A DNA stretch of 64,000 bases from Robertmurraya korlensis (GCF_023715225.1 NZ_JAMBNS010000005.1:124001-188000), one strand, 5' to 3'. Numbered from the stretch's first letter, positions 9,510 through 18,380 are shown. Numbers and translations: made by a program. Notes: a model not told the origin generated them from the letters alone.

Positions 9510-10181
9510 ATGTGCGGAAGATTTTCCTTAACCGAAGAAATATATAATCTGAAGAGGCAGTTTGAATTTGAATTCTTTGAAGAGATCGGTCCAAGGTACA
9601 ATATTGCGCCAAGTCAGATGGTGCTAGCGATTGGACAAAATAAAGGGGTAAGAAAAGGAGCATATCTCAAATGGGGCTTGGTTCCGCATTGGGCAGCTGA
9701 TCCAAAAATAGGGTATAAAATGATTAATGCTCGAAGTGAAGGGATCGATGAAAAACCTTCATTTAAACATCCTTTTAAACAGCGGAGATGTCTCATCTTA
9801 AGCGATGGCTTTTATGAGTGGAAAAAGAACGGGAAAGAGAAACATCCATATCGGTTTGTGATGAAAGACCACAAGCCATTTGCTCTAGCTGGACTTTACG
9901 ATGTGTGGAAAAAGGAAGGACAGCCCGCTCTAGTCACATGCACAATACTTACAACAACACCAAACGAAGTCACAAAGGATGTTCACGATCGAATGCCCGT
10001 AATTTTAAAAAAGGAAGATTACAACACGTGGTTAGATCCTAATAACCAAGATACCTCTCTATTAAAAACGCTATTAACACCTTATCCAGCTGAGGAAATG
10101 ATGAAGTATGAGATTTCCTCATTAGTAAATAGTCCGAAATATGAAGATCCTGACATCCTTCAACCCGTAAATAGTCTATAA
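9510..10181 (+). CDS. SRAP-domain protein (YedK/HMCES family)
   Basis: 223 residues. The SRAP domain acts as a sensor of abasic sites in single-stranded DNA: Cys2, exposed after Met removal, forms a thiazolidine crosslink. The start MCGRFSLT is exact; the N-x-RSE segment (INARSEGI) and the EWKK and HDRMPV segments are all present. ATG 9510 follows GAGAGGGGTG; the in-frame ATG at 9450 would bury Cys2 and is rejected. Single gene with a bidirectional terminator. Confidence 0.93.
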   Translation: MCGRFSLTEEIYNLKRQFEFEFFEEIGPRYNIAPSQMVLAIGQNKGVRKGAYLKWGLVPHWAADPKIGYKMINARSEGIDEKPSFKHPFKQRRCLILSDGFYEWKKNGKEKHPYRFVMKDHKPFALAGLYDVWKKEGQPALVTCTILTTTPNEVTKDVHDRMPVILKKEDYNTWLDPNNQDTSLLKTLLTPYPAEEMMKYEISSLVNSPKYEDPDILQPVNSL

Positions 10182-10184
10182 AAG

Positions 10185-10221
10185 AGACCTCCCTCAGAAA
10201 AATGAGAGGAGGTCTAATTGT
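10185..10221. terminator. Bidirectional terminator
   Basis: Stem AGACCTCC-CTCA/TGAG-A-GGAGGTCT between the convergent SRAP and YitT-family genes. Confidence 0.8.
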
Positions 10222-10222
10222 T

Positions 10223-11107
10223 TTAGTGGATCGCTTTTTTCTTGAATCTTCCGCCTCTAACTTCAGCAATATCTGCAATTGCTAAAAACGCAGAGGGGTC
10301 AATTTCTTCAACAATACTAGTCATTTTCGACTCTTCTAACCTTGTGATGATACAGAAAATGACCTTTTTATTATCCCCTGTATAAGCACCTTCTCCATGT
10401 AAATAGGTAACACCCCTACCAAGACGGTCATTGATGGCGTCCCCAATTTCATGAGCAAAGTCACTAATGATCCAAACCGATTTGGATTCCTCCATCCCAG
10501 TAATGACAACGTCTATCGCTTTTGAAGCAATCACATAAGCTAAAATCGAATACATGGCACGATCCCAAGTGTACACAAAACCAGCCGAACTTAGAATAAA
10601 TAAGTTTATGAACATCACAATTTCACCGACGGAAAAAGGAACTTTTTTACTGATTACAATCGATAGAATTTCGGTTCCATCAAGTGCTCCACCATTTCGG
10701 ATAACTAGTCCCACACCAATTCCTAAGAAAATACCACCAAATATCGTCGCTAGTAAGATGTCATCGGTGAATGGATCGACTGGATGAAAAAATGTTGCAA
10801 AAAGGGATAACATGATAATTCCATAAATAGTAGAAATCGCAAATGTTTTTCCAAATTGCTTATATCCGAGATAAACAAAAGGTAAGTTTAGTAAGAAAAG
10901 AAAGATCCCTAATTTAATTCCAGTGATATGTGAGAGCATAATTGATACCCCTGTTACACCCCCATCGATAACCCGGTTAGGAATTAAAAATATTTCTAAT
11001 CCTACAGCCATCAACAAGGCCCCAATGGTAATAAATACACCTCTTTGAATAATTCTTCGTGCAGATAATCTTCGGTGTTGTCTTTTTTCTAACGCTAAAT
11101 CTGTCAA
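10223..11107 (-). CDS. YitT-family membrane protein
   Basis: 294 residues: about five or six N-terminal membrane segments (DUF161; PNRVIDGGVTGVS and GGALDGTEI motifs) followed by a C-terminal cytosolic DUF2179 domain (about 225-285). B. subtilis has several paralogues (YitT, YqfU, YpjC and others) without a firm biochemical function. TTG start at 11107, with only a weak ribosome-binding site upstream. Monocistronic. Confidence 0.87.
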   Translation of the reverse strand: MTDLALEKRQHRRLSARRIIQRGVFITIGALLMAVGLEIFLIPNRVIDGGVTGVSIMLSHITGIKLGIFLFLLNLPFVYLGYKQFGKTFAISTIYGIIMLSLFATFFHPVDPFTDDILLATIFGGIFLGIGVGLVIRNGGALDGTEILSIVISKKVPFSVGEIVMFINLFILSSAGFVYTWDRAMYSILAYVIASKAIDVVITGMEESKSVWIISDFAHEIGDAINDRLGRGVTYLHGEGAYTGDNKKVIFCIITRLEESKMTSIVEEIDPSAFLAIADIAEVRGGRFKKKAIH

Positions 11108-11250
11108 AACCCATCACGCCTTTTCTAAATAAATGTAGTAAATATAAATAAAAGGAATATTGTAAGCAACATATTTGTATGTTACATAAGTATATAATAT
11201 AATAAGGTTATGTTACCAATTATATGCTCAGAAGAAGGGAATCAGTCACT

Positions 11251-11805
11251 ATGGAATATGTTGATGCAATTCGTGATACAGCGAAAATAAAAGCCCTTAA
11301 AAAGTATCTAAAAGACCAATCGTCTAGAGATTACTTACTATTTGTTCTTGGAATTAATACGGGATTAAAAATTAGTGAGATTCTGACCATTAAGTGGAGC
11401 GACATCCTTAACGAAAATGGCAGTATTAATCATTTCATGGAACGAGAAGGGCAGGAAATCCCCATTTATGTAAATTCAAAAGTAAAACACGCTATTTCTC
11501 TTTATCTTTCCTCAATTTCCTATCATTATAGTGACTATGTTTTCAAATCCTCAAAAACAAATGACCCCATCACGAGACAGCAGGCATATCGAATCATCAA
11601 TAAAGCAGCAAAACATGTCGGGATTGAAGGAAATATCGGAACACACTCCATGAGGAAAACCTTTGGATATCATGCTTACAAAAAAGGGATTGCCATTGCA
11701 CTACTTCAAAAGATTTTTCACCATACATCATCATCTGAGACATTAAAATATTTAGGAATCAAAAAGGAGGAGAAGATCAAAACAGAAATCGATGTGAATT
11801 TATAA
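11251..11805 (+). CDS. Small tyrosine recombinase/integrase-like protein
   Basis: 184 residues covering only the catalytic domain. The HxxR box (HSMRKTF), the second His (IFHHTS) and a Tyr in LKYLGI are recognisable. The first catalytic Arg, normally in GLRISEL, is Lys here (GLKISEIL), so strand-exchange activity is doubtful or altered. No core-binding N-terminal domain, att site or phage gene is nearby. ATG 11251 is preferred (AAGGGA about 10 nt upstream) over ATG 11224, which has no site. The antiporter gene starts 12 nt after its stop, so the two are probably co-transcribed. Confidence 0.75.
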   Translation: MEYVDAIRDTAKIKALKKYLKDQSSRDYLLFVLGINTGLKISEILTIKWSDILNENGSINHFMEREGQEIPIYVNSKVKHAISLYLSSISYHYSDYVFKSSKTNDPITRQQAYRIINKAAKHVGIEGNIGTHSMRKTFGYHAYKKGIAIALLQKIFHHTSSSETLKYLGIKKEEKIKTEIDVNL

Positions 11806-11817
11806 GGGGGAGAAAAC

Positions 11818-13281
11818 ATGATCAATATTGATTACTCGATTTTACTAGGTTCGTTACTCCTTATTATTGGGATTATAACGACTAAATTCTCAACTCGACT
11901 TGGAATGCCAGCGTTGATTCTCTTTTTAGCTGTAGGGATGATCGTTGGAAGTGATGGATTAGGGATTATCTACTTTGATAATGCCACATACGCTCAGTTA
12001 ATTGGTGTACTTGCCCTAATAATCATTTTGTTTGAAGGTGGTTTGCAGACGAGATGGACAACAGTGAAAGCTGTGTTGAAGCCGTCGTTATCTCTTGCAA
12101 CAGTAGGGGTATTGATTACAACTTCCGTGGTAGCTGTTGTTGTAAATTTATTATTTAATGTACCTTGGCTGGAAGCATTTTTAATAGGATCTATCGTAGG
12201 TTCAACCGATGCGGCGGCTGTCTTTGCCGTATTAAAAGGGCAGAATATTAACCCCAAACTTGGATCCACCTTGGAAGCAGAATCTGGAACGAATGATCCA
12301 ATGGCCATGTTTTTAACACTAATGTTTATACAATTGCTCACGATAGATGAAACGAACGTTTTCCTACTGATCCTCTCTTTCTTTTGGCAGATGGGAATGG
12401 GGTTACTAATTGGGGTTATTCTCGGGAAACTTGCAACCATGGCGATTAATCGTATTAATCTAGATTCTAGCGGACTTTATCCTATTTTTGCAGTAGCATT
12501 TGCCCTACTCACCTATAGTTTCACAGCGTTAGCACACGCTAGTGGATTGTTAGCTGTATACGTGGCAGCTCTTGTTATTGGAAATTCTGACTTAACCTAT
12601 AAAACGTCTATTTTCCGTTTCAATGAAGGTTTTGCCTGGATGATGCAAATATTAATGTTTATCATTTTAGGATTGTTGGTTTTCCCATCTCAGCTTTTTA
12701 CAGCTGATGTAATGGTAAAAGGGATTCTCATTTCAGTAGCTTTAATTTTTGTAGCACGTCCGATCGCGGTATACGTCTCAACAATAAAAATGGATTTTAA
12801 TCATAAAGAAAAAATCTTTGTATCTTGGGCAGGATTACGTGGAGCAGTGCCGATCGTATTGGCAACTTTCCCTATGCTTGCGGGAATTGCCGATAGTCAA
12901 ACCATCTTTAATGTCGTATTCTTCGTCGTGTTTACTTCGGCATTGATTCAAGGATCGACCATTCTTTTACTCGCTGAAAAACTAGGACTAACGGGACCAA
13001 AAAAGTCTACCCCTGCACACTCATTGGAACTGGTCTCTATTGGAAAAGCCAATGCAGAAATCATTGAGTACGAGATCCATAAAGAAGATTTATTAGTGGA
13101 TAAAAAAATTGTTGACATTATATTTCCAGAGAATGTCCTTATCAACGCCATTATTCGCTCAGATAAATTAATCACACCAAGAGGAGATACTTGTTTACTA
13201 GAAGGAGATATTTTGTACATCCTCACACCAAGAAGTAGCAAGGGGAAATTAAAAGAGATGTTTAAGGATCATGAGTTTTAA
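11818..13281 (+). CDS. K+(Na+)/H+ antiporter, CPA1 family with RCK_C domain (NhaP2/CvrA-like)
   Basis: 487 residues: about 12 membrane segments (1-385) and a C-terminal cytosolic TrkA-C/RCK_C domain (about 405-485). STDAAAVFAVLKG and ESGTNDPMA are the conserved ion-binding segments of the CPA1 family; SWAGLRGAVPI is a further signature. Likely expels K+ or Na+ in exchange for protons, gated through the RCK_C domain. Ribosome-binding site AAGGGGGAG. Twelve nt after the recombinase-like gene. Confidence 0.88.
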   Translation: MINIDYSILLGSLLLIIGIITTKFSTRLGMPALILFLAVGMIVGSDGLGIIYFDNATYAQLIGVLALIIILFEGGLQTRWTTVKAVLKPSLSLATVGVLITTSVVAVVVNLLFNVPWLEAFLIGSIVGSTDAAAVFAVLKGQNINPKLGSTLEAESGTNDPMAMFLTLMFIQLLTIDETNVFLLILSFFWQMGMGLLIGVILGKLATMAINRINLDSSGLYPIFAVAFALLTYSFTALAHASGLLAVYVAALVIGNSDLTYKTSIFRFNEGFAWMMQILMFIILGLLVFPSQLFTADVMVKGILISVALIFVARPIAVYVSTIKMDFNHKEKIFVSWAGLRGAVPIVLATFPMLAGIADSQTIFNVVFFVVFTSALIQGSTILLLAEKLGLTGPKKSTPAHSLELVSIGKANAEIIEYEIHKEDLLVDKKIVDIIFPENVLINAIIRSDKLITPRGDTCLLEGDILYILTPRSSKGKLKEMFKDHEF

Positions 13282-13289
13282 TAAAAATG

Positions 13290-13332
13290 GACAGTTATTC
13301 ATAAAAGAATAAAAGAATGGCTGTCTTTTTTT
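13290..13332 (+). terminator. Rho-independent terminator
   Basis: Stem GACAGTTATTC/GAATGGCTGTC with G-U pairs, followed by eight T. Confidence 0.75.
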
Positions 13333-13393
13333 TCGTGAGAATGCTTGGCAAATTTATACATATGATGGGTATATAAACAACTGGAGGTAGTCC

Positions 13394-14119
13394 ATGTCCT
13401 TACTCCCAATTATTATTTCATCATTATGTACCGGTATAGGTGCCTTGCCGATTTTACTCGTAAAAGATGTTTCTCATAAAGGAAAAGATGTGTTATTAGC
13501 TACTACAGCGGGAATTATGGTGGCTGCATCTGCCTATGGGTTAATTCCAAACGCTATTAAGTTATCTAATGTAACCGTTATGGTGGTTGGAATCTTGTTT
13601 GGAACACTCGTTCTAACTTTGTTGGAAAGTATGATTCCGCATGTTGACTTAACCCATTCCGATCAATCGTCAAGAAAAAACAGAGTCGTTTTATTATTTC
13701 TTGTAGCCATGTCTCTTCATAATTTACCTGAAGGACTATCCGTAGGAATCAGTAATGCCAGTGAAAACTATGAGATTGGTTCGCTTGTGTCGTTTGCCAT
13801 AGGTTTGCAGAATGTCCCAGACGGATTTTTGGTTGCGTTGTTTCTGTTGAGTCAAGATGTAAAGGTGATACGTTCAATTTTACTTGCGACATTAACTGGT
13901 ATTATTGAAATGTCTGCAGGTATAATTGGAGTGCTCTTGGGAGATACGTTTGAGCCGATGATTCCGTATGGACTAGCATTTGCAGCTGGATCCATGCTAT
14001 TTGTGGTATATAAGGAGCTAATTCCAGAAAGCCATGGAGACGGAAACGAAAGAGCATCCACCTGGGCATTTATCATTGGGTTTGTGTCTATGGTACTTTT
14101 GACAGAGGTTTTTCGATAA
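13394..14119 (+). CDS. ZIP-family divalent metal transporter
   Basis: 241 residues, eight predicted membrane segments. The metal-binding signature HNLPEGLSVG in TM4 and the paired NVPDGFL in TM5 are the ZIP/ZupT hallmarks. A His/Asp-containing loop lies near IPHVDLTHSD (about 76-85). Likely imports Zn2+ or a related cation. Ribosome-binding site CTGGAGG before ATG 13394. Monocistronic. No Zur box seen upstream. Confidence 0.88.
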   Translation: MSLLPIIISSLCTGIGALPILLVKDVSHKGKDVLLATTAGIMVAASAYGLIPNAIKLSNVTVMVVGILFGTLVLTLLESMIPHVDLTHSDQSSRKNRVVLLFLVAMSLHNLPEGLSVGISNASENYEIGSLVSFAIGLQNVPDGFLVALFLLSQDVKVIRSILLATLTGIIEMSAGIIGVLLGDTFEPMIPYGLAFAAGSMLFVVYKELIPESHGDGNERASTWAFIIGFVSMVLLTEVFR

Positions 14120-14138
14120 GCTAAATCAAAATAACAAA

Positions 14139-14192
14139 GAAGGGCGACGCTGACAATTGTCCCACACAAGGTACGCATCGCCCTTATCTATT
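14139..14192. terminator. Bidirectional terminator
   Basis: Long imperfect stem AAGGGCGA-CGC ... (G)CG-A-TCGCCCTT between the convergent ZIP and YhcN/YlaJ genes. Confidence 0.65.
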
Positions 14193-14672
14193 TTATCGTC
14201 CACTAGGAAAAACACGTTCAACCATCTCTGTAAATTCTTCGAACAAACCTTTGACAGGTTTACCTTTTTGAATCTTGTCACCATAATCTCCCATGCGATC
14301 AACGAAGTCTGGGTTACTAGATACAAAAACATTTCGGATTTTTTTGTCTGTTGATTTTACTTGGTCCGAAATTTTTTTCTCTAAATCCTCTCGAACATCG
14401 CCCTTCGTATTGTCCTCTAAAACTACAGCTACATAGGCATTATTCTCAGTTACAATTACATTCGCGTGGCGCACTTCTTCCATATTTTCGATTTTGTCCT
14501 GTGCTTTGTCAGCCACTCGCATTCTAGAATTATTGTTTTCGTCATCCACGTTTTGGACCTTTGTTCCTCTGTCATTATCTTCTTTGTTCTTGTCATCTGC
14601 GGCACTATCTGCACCACAAGCTGATAAGACAAAAATCATAACAAGAATAGAAAACCAATTAAACAACTTCAT
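14193..14672 (-). CDS. YhcN/YlaJ-family sporulation lipoprotein
   Basis: 159 residues. Signal peptide with lipobox LSAC (lipidated Cys about residue 19), a disordered Asp/Asn/Glu-rich linker, then the YhcN/YlaJ domain (about 50-157) with ANVIVTENNAYVAV and VFVSSNPDFVDRM. Members sit in the inner membrane of the forespore and help germination; that role is inferred. Monocistronic, with a shared terminator downstream. Confidence 0.88.
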   Translation of the reverse strand: MKLFNWFSILVMIFVLSACGADSAADDKNKEDNDRGTKVQNVDDENNNSRMRVADKAQDKIENMEEVRHANVIVTENNAYVAVVLEDNTKGDVREDLEKKISDQVKSTDKKIRNVFVSSNPDFVDRMGDYGDKIQKGKPVKGLFEEFTEMVERVFPSGR

Positions 14673-14762
14673 ACCTATCCCTCCTAAAATTTTTCATTCA
14701 TAGAATTACCCATTAGACTGAATTTATGTATATTGGGATAAATTAGGGAAGAGGTGATACAT

Positions 14763-15191
14763 ATGTTCAAAAAGGTGGCTCGAATGGTCATATTGGCATC
14801 AATTTTTGGTACTTCTACCACCGCCTATGCTCAGCCAAAGGAATGTCCAGATCTCCATACAATTGAAGTGGTATCTATAGAGAACATCGATGAAGTAGAA
14901 AAAGCGTTGAAAATACTTGTTCCGATTGCCTATGAAGTGGGAGAGTTTCCAGAACTATATTCAGAATGGGAGGTCCTATCTCTTAAACCTTTTCCACTTA
15001 CAAAGGGAAATAAAGAGGATGAAGATTATTACGGGATGGCAAAACACTTCTGCGGCAAAGGGGTGGCAGACCGATCTTGGCTGGTGCGCTTGCATTTTCC
15101 TAAAGTGAAAGCTGCCAGTGGAAGCCAAGGCCAAATTTTTATTGCCAAAAAAGCAGACAGCGGCTGGTTTGTTTGGTTTAAATATCACTGA
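14763..15191 (+). CDS. Secreted protein of unknown function
   Basis: 142 residues with a signal peptide (FKKVARMVILASIFGTSTTAYA, broken here after AYA). The mature part has two Cys (ECPDL and KHFCGKG) that could form a disulfide, and several Trp near the end. I do not recognise a family. ATG 14763 is taken because GAAGAGGTG lies just upstream; GTG 14754 overlaps that site. A terminator follows. Confidence 0.65.
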   Translation: MFKKVARMVILASIFGTSTTAYAQPKECPDLHTIEVVSIENIDEVEKALKILVPIAYEVGEFPELYSEWEVLSLKPFPLTKGNKEDEDYYGMAKHFCGKGVADRSWLVRLHFPKVKAASGSQGQIFIAKKADSGWFVWFKYH

Positions 15192-15234
15192 ACTTTAGTT
15201 GTGTTACATAACAATGACACAGTTTCATTCAATA

Positions 15235-15270
15235 AAACGCTTAGGTAAACGTAGACCTAAGCGTTTTTGT
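15235..15270. terminator. Bidirectional terminator
   Basis: 12-bp perfect stem AAACGCTTAGGT/ACCTAAGCGTTT with T-run; it also ends the small minus-strand gene stopping at 15272. Confidence 0.85.
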
Positions 15271-15271
15271 G

Positions 15272-15397
15272 TTATTTATTTAAGTCTTTCTTAGTGATTT
15301 CGCTACGAATATCTTTTTCCTTTGAGAATTCTGTATCTTGCTTTTTATTGTTTGGATATTTATTCTTACGTTCGCGGTTATCGTTTTTGTTAGTCAT
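15272..15397 (-). CDS. Small Lys/Asn-rich protein, 41 residues
   Basis: ATG at 15397 preceded by GAAAGGAGTG at good spacing, 41 codons, stop, and a terminator immediately after. The product starts MTNKNDNRERKNKYPNNKK and is almost entirely hydrophilic. It looks like a small spore-type protein and shares its MT(S/N)K start and composition with the protein at 4231, but no family is recognised. Confidence 0.65.
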   Translation of the reverse strand: MTNKNDNRERKNKYPNNKKQDTEFSKEKDIRSEITKKDLNK

Positions 15398-15617
15398 AGT
15401 GTCACTCCTTTCTAAGTAGTCGGAATTATTATTAGCATTCGGTTGATTTTTTTATCCACTATTAAAAAGAAACACAAGTTGGAGAATGGTGAATTTAGAC
15501 ACTATCGAGCAAAAACAAAGCCATACACTCCACCTAGCACCGACACATTTCCCACTATATGGTACAATATAATACATCAATTAAAGCGGATTTCATGTCA
15601 TAAAGGAGCCCCACAAC

Positions 15618-16361
15618 ATGCCAATCGCATCTAATTCAAAATTCAACACATACAAACAAAAGATTCAATCACTACCGTCTATCACTAAAGACACAATTAA
15701 ATCAAATACCTTTCTACTGGAATCAAACGAAAAAAAGAAGATCGACATCTACTATGCTCCCTTTGAATATGTGAACAACACGGCGAAAGTAGTAATCATC
15801 GGGATCACTCCCGGATACTTTCAAATGCAGCAATCCTATACAACAATCTGGAATCATCGCGACCAAGAGATCTCCGACGAAAACCTTCTTCATGAAGTGA
15901 AAAAACTGTCGAGCTTTCAGGGACCGATGCGAAAGAATCTAATTGCGATGCTAGATGAGTTAGGGCTACATAAAAATCTTCAAATTCCTTCACCCAACAA
16001 CCTGTTTGATTCACACACACATTTGGTTCAAACCAATTCGGTTATAAAGTACCCAGTGTTTTATCGAAGTGAAAATTACAATGGATCGACACCAAATATG
16101 ATTCGGACAGACACCCTTTTAACCTATATAAAGGAGGGATTTGTAAATGAAATAAACCTAATGGACAACCCCTTACTCATACCACTTGGTGTGAATGTTT
16201 CTCAATTGCTGGATTATTTAATTGAAAATGACCATATCAAGAAGCATATGATCCTTCGAGGCTTCCCACATCCTTCCGGTGGAAACGGTCATCGTCACCG
16301 CCAGTTTGCAGAACATAAAGAAGCGATGAAAAATTACTTACAAGCCTATTTTCAATTATAA
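15618..16361 (+). CDS. Uracil-DNA-glycosylase-fold-like protein
   Basis: 247 residues. VVIIGITPGYFQ near residue 58 and RGFPHPSGGNGHR near residue 214 resemble motif 1 (GxxPG) and motif 3 (HPS) of the uracil-DNA glycosylase superfamily. Order and spacing fit that fold, but the usual catalytic Asp/Asn/Glu after the first motif is not obvious, so it may be a divergent or inactive member. AAAGGAG lies 10 nt before ATG 15618. The small membrane-protein gene starts 15 nt after its stop. Confidence 0.5.
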   Translation: MPIASNSKFNTYKQKIQSLPSITKDTIKSNTFLLESNEKKKIDIYYAPFEYVNNTAKVVIIGITPGYFQMQQSYTTIWNHRDQEISDENLLHEVKKLSSFQGPMRKNLIAMLDELGLHKNLQIPSPNNLFDSHTHLVQTNSVIKYPVFYRSENYNGSTPNMIRTDTLLTYIKEGFVNEINLMDNPLLIPLGVNVSQLLDYLIENDHIKKHMILRGFPHPSGGNGHRHRQFAEHKEAMKNYLQAYFQL

Positions 16362-16376
16362 AAAGAAGGTGTTACT

Positions 16377-16631
16377 TTGAAGAAAATCAGCATTTACTTA
16401 TTTCTCGGGATTAACTTATTTTACATCGTCAATTTTTTAGTAAACTTTGAACATATTTTTCTTGAATGGTATTGGCTGGCCTTTTTTATCATTGGGCTTG
16501 GTTTATCCATTTTAGATTTATTAAAACCAAATAAAGAGAACCCATACATATTAATCGCATTATTAGTGACGAGCTTAAGTTCGATTGGATTTTACGGCTT
16601 TCAATATTTTCTTTTTCATCTAATGGGATAA
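16377..16631 (+). CDS. Small membrane protein, 84 residues
   Basis: TTG start with AAGAAGGTG upstream. Three hydrophobic segments (about 4-24, 30-48 and 57-80) fill most of the protein, separated by a short KPNKENP loop. No family recognised. It probably forms a two-gene unit with the UDG-like gene 15 nt upstream. Confidence 0.55.
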   Translation: MKKISIYLFLGINLFYIVNFLVNFEHIFLEWYWLAFFIIGLGLSILDLLKPNKENPYILIALLVTSLSSIGFYGFQYFLFHLMG

Positions 16632-16680
16632 AGGGGGGGAACGTAGAAAGTGCCCTAGGCGACCATTATTAGCTTTAAAT

Positions 16681-16710
16681 AAGACATCCGATTAAGATTG
16701 GATGTCTTTT
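16681..16710. terminator. Terminator-like hairpin
   Basis: Stem AAGACATCC/GGATGTCTT with a T-rich tail on the plus strand. It overlaps the last codons of the minus-strand SASP-like gene. Confidence 0.6.
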
Positions 16711-16886
16711 CCATGAATTCTTCTTTTGATTTCCTTTACATCTGTATTACTGTACTGACTAGTTCCTTTACCACCTGTTTGTGCTAGTAATGCTTTTACT
16801 TCATTATAGGATAAACCCGATTCTGCATTCCTCTTTTTAACCTCATTAATATCTGTTCCAACCTCTGTATATTCCTTATGATCCAT
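16692..16886 (-). CDS. Gamma-type SASP-like small protein
   Basis: 64 residues with two copies of a TD(I/V)NEVKKRNAESG-like segment (about 12-25 and 48-57), the pattern seen in gamma-type small acid-soluble spore proteins (TDVQEVKQQNAQ). The composition is lower in Gln than in classic SspE, so the assignment is tentative. ATG 16886 lies 7 nt after AGGAGG; an in-frame TTG at 16889 is less well spaced. Confidence 0.55.
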   Translation of the reverse strand: MDHKEYTEVGTDINEVKKRNAESGLSYNEVKALLAQTGGKGTSQYSNTDVKEIKRRIHGKDIQS

Positions 16887-17011
16887 CAAATAACCTCCTA
16901 ACTACTCTCGTCTTACTCTTTCTAGTTAACAATAAAATTATGTAATGGAAGCTTCTTAACTTGCAAACAATGTTAGTGATAGAAAAAATTTCTCAAGATA
17001 GGGGTGATTCA

Positions 17012-17584
17012 ATGACCAAATTAATTAACTTACCTGCTTTACTCATTCTAGATGTCCAAAAAGGGTTTGATGATCCTTACTGGGGCAAAAGAAACAATCC
17101 CATGGCAGAGGAAAACATGGCTCGATTACAAGCGGAGTGGAGGAAGAGAAAGGGGACAATCATTTACTCTAAACATCTATCCGTTCAACCCCAATCACCA
17201 CTACATCATACCAACAAGGAAGGAACTGAGTTTAAAGATTTAATTAAACCAGAACCAAATGAAATGGTTTTTACAAAACAAGTGAACAGTGCTTTTATAG
17301 GAACGGAGATGGAAACGTATTTAAGTGAGCAGCAAATAAGATCGGTTGTTATTACAGGACTATCAACACAGCATTGTGTATCAACCACTACAAGAATGAG
17401 TGGGAACCTCGGCCTTCAAACTTATCTTGTATCAGATGCGATCGCCGCTTTCGAAATAACTGATCACAATGGAAAAAAACACTCTGCTGATACCGTTCAG
17501 GAGCTTGAATTAGCGATGCTCCAAAAAGAATTTGCGACCATACTAACAACCGACGAAATTATTAATCAACTCGAACATATTTAA
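17012..17584 (+). CDS. Isochorismatase-family cysteine hydrolase
   Basis: 190 residues with the catalytic triad of the family: Asp in LILDVQKGF, Lys in FTKQVNSAF and Cys in STQHCVSTTTR. The cis-peptide-associated VVITGLST precedes the Cys. Substrates of such enzymes include nicotinamide and other amides; none can be assigned here. ATG 17012 has GGGGTG upstream; the longer frame from 16961 is not supported. Monocistronic. Confidence 0.87.
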   Translation: MTKLINLPALLILDVQKGFDDPYWGKRNNPMAEENMARLQAEWRKRKGTIIYSKHLSVQPQSPLHHTNKEGTEFKDLIKPEPNEMVFTKQVNSAFIGTEMETYLSEQQIRSVVITGLSTQHCVSTTTRMSGNLGLQTYLVSDAIAAFEITDHNGKKHSADTVQELELAMLQKEFATILTTDEIINQLEHI

Positions 17585-17593
17585 TATTTATGT

Positions 17594-17624
17594 AAGCGCA
17601 GGGGGTACTCTGCGCTATTTATTT
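17594..17624. terminator. Bidirectional terminator
   Basis: Stem AGCGCAG/CTGCGCT with T-rich flanks between the convergent isochorismatase and YqcI/YcgG genes. Confidence 0.7.
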
Positions 17625-18376
17625 ACCCTAAACAAATTTAAGAAGCGATGGTAGGGACATTTGGATAATGACGTATCATCATCTCGTAAAAAGTACTGTT
17701 TCCACTCAAAATTATCTTCCAAACCATAGCTATTTAAATCTGGGTGGATTGTAATAGAATCATAATTTGCCAAGCGTTTTCTTACCTGCTTTTTAATATT
17801 TTTGGCATAAGATTCATTTTTACCAAATTCTTGTAACACCCATCTTGGAGTAATCGCGAGCATCATTGTATCAAAATGCCGGCTTTGTCGTTTTTGGTGT
17901 GAAGGGGTGGCACAATACATAAAGTATTTTTCTCCATGAAAACAAAACTCCCAAACCGGGTCATGGGGGTCAGTGGGAATGTCTTCAGGCCACACCATTC
18001 CGTCAATGGCAGAAAGACCAGCTAATTGCTGCCAAAATAGTTGTTCAAATTGTTGGACTGTATAGGATTTTTCTACTTCTTTAGGAATTTCATAAAAAAC
18101 AATTAAAGACGTAAAATTACCAAATCCTTTTGATTCCTCTGTGTATGTCACTAATAGTTCTGCTAGTGCATGAATGGAGGCATCCTTCCTTGGATCACCT
18201 ACAAATCCATAGCGAAGTTGATTAGTTGCAAAACCAATAGTAGCTGGTATGCAAGGGAATGGTCTTTCTTTATCCGTCATTTTTGCTTCGAATTTTTCAA
18301 GAGCACTTCTTTCCCAAGGGGCTAGTTGTTCTCGTAATATCATTTCATCTTTATATAAACCTTTGATATATATCAC
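17615..18376 (-). CDS. YqcI/YcgG-family protein
   Basis: 253 residues of the uncharacterised YqcI/YcgG family: FPCIPATIGFATNQLRYGFV near the N-terminus, a central DPHDPVWEFCFHGEKYF segment and a C-terminal KCPYHRF. Cytosolic, no membrane segment. The start is uncertain: GTG 18376 overlaps a GAGGTG site, while ATG 18343 has no good site. A 9-bp inverted repeat (18381-18415) lies just upstream in the leader. Confidence 0.75.
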   Translation of the reverse strand: MIYIKGLYKDEMILREQLAPWERSALEKFEAKMTDKERPFPCIPATIGFATNQLRYGFVGDPRKDASIHALAELLVTYTEESKGFGNFTSLIVFYEIPKEVEKSYTVQQFEQLFWQQLAGLSAIDGMVWPEDIPTDPHDPVWEFCFHGEKYFMYCATPSHQKRQSRHFDTMMLAITPRWVLQEFGKNESYAKNIKKQVRKRLANYDSITIHPDLNSYGLEDNFEWKQYFLRDDDTSLSKCPYHRFLNLFRVNK

Positions 18377-18380
18377 CTCA

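Noticed and set aside
11994-12440. 148-codon minus-strand frame inside the antiporter gene
   Set aside because: Antisense shadow of a clearly conserved gene; no ribosome-binding site and no recognisable product.
15443-15634. 63-codon plus-strand frame
   Set aside because: No ribosome-binding site; overlaps the start of the UDG-like gene.
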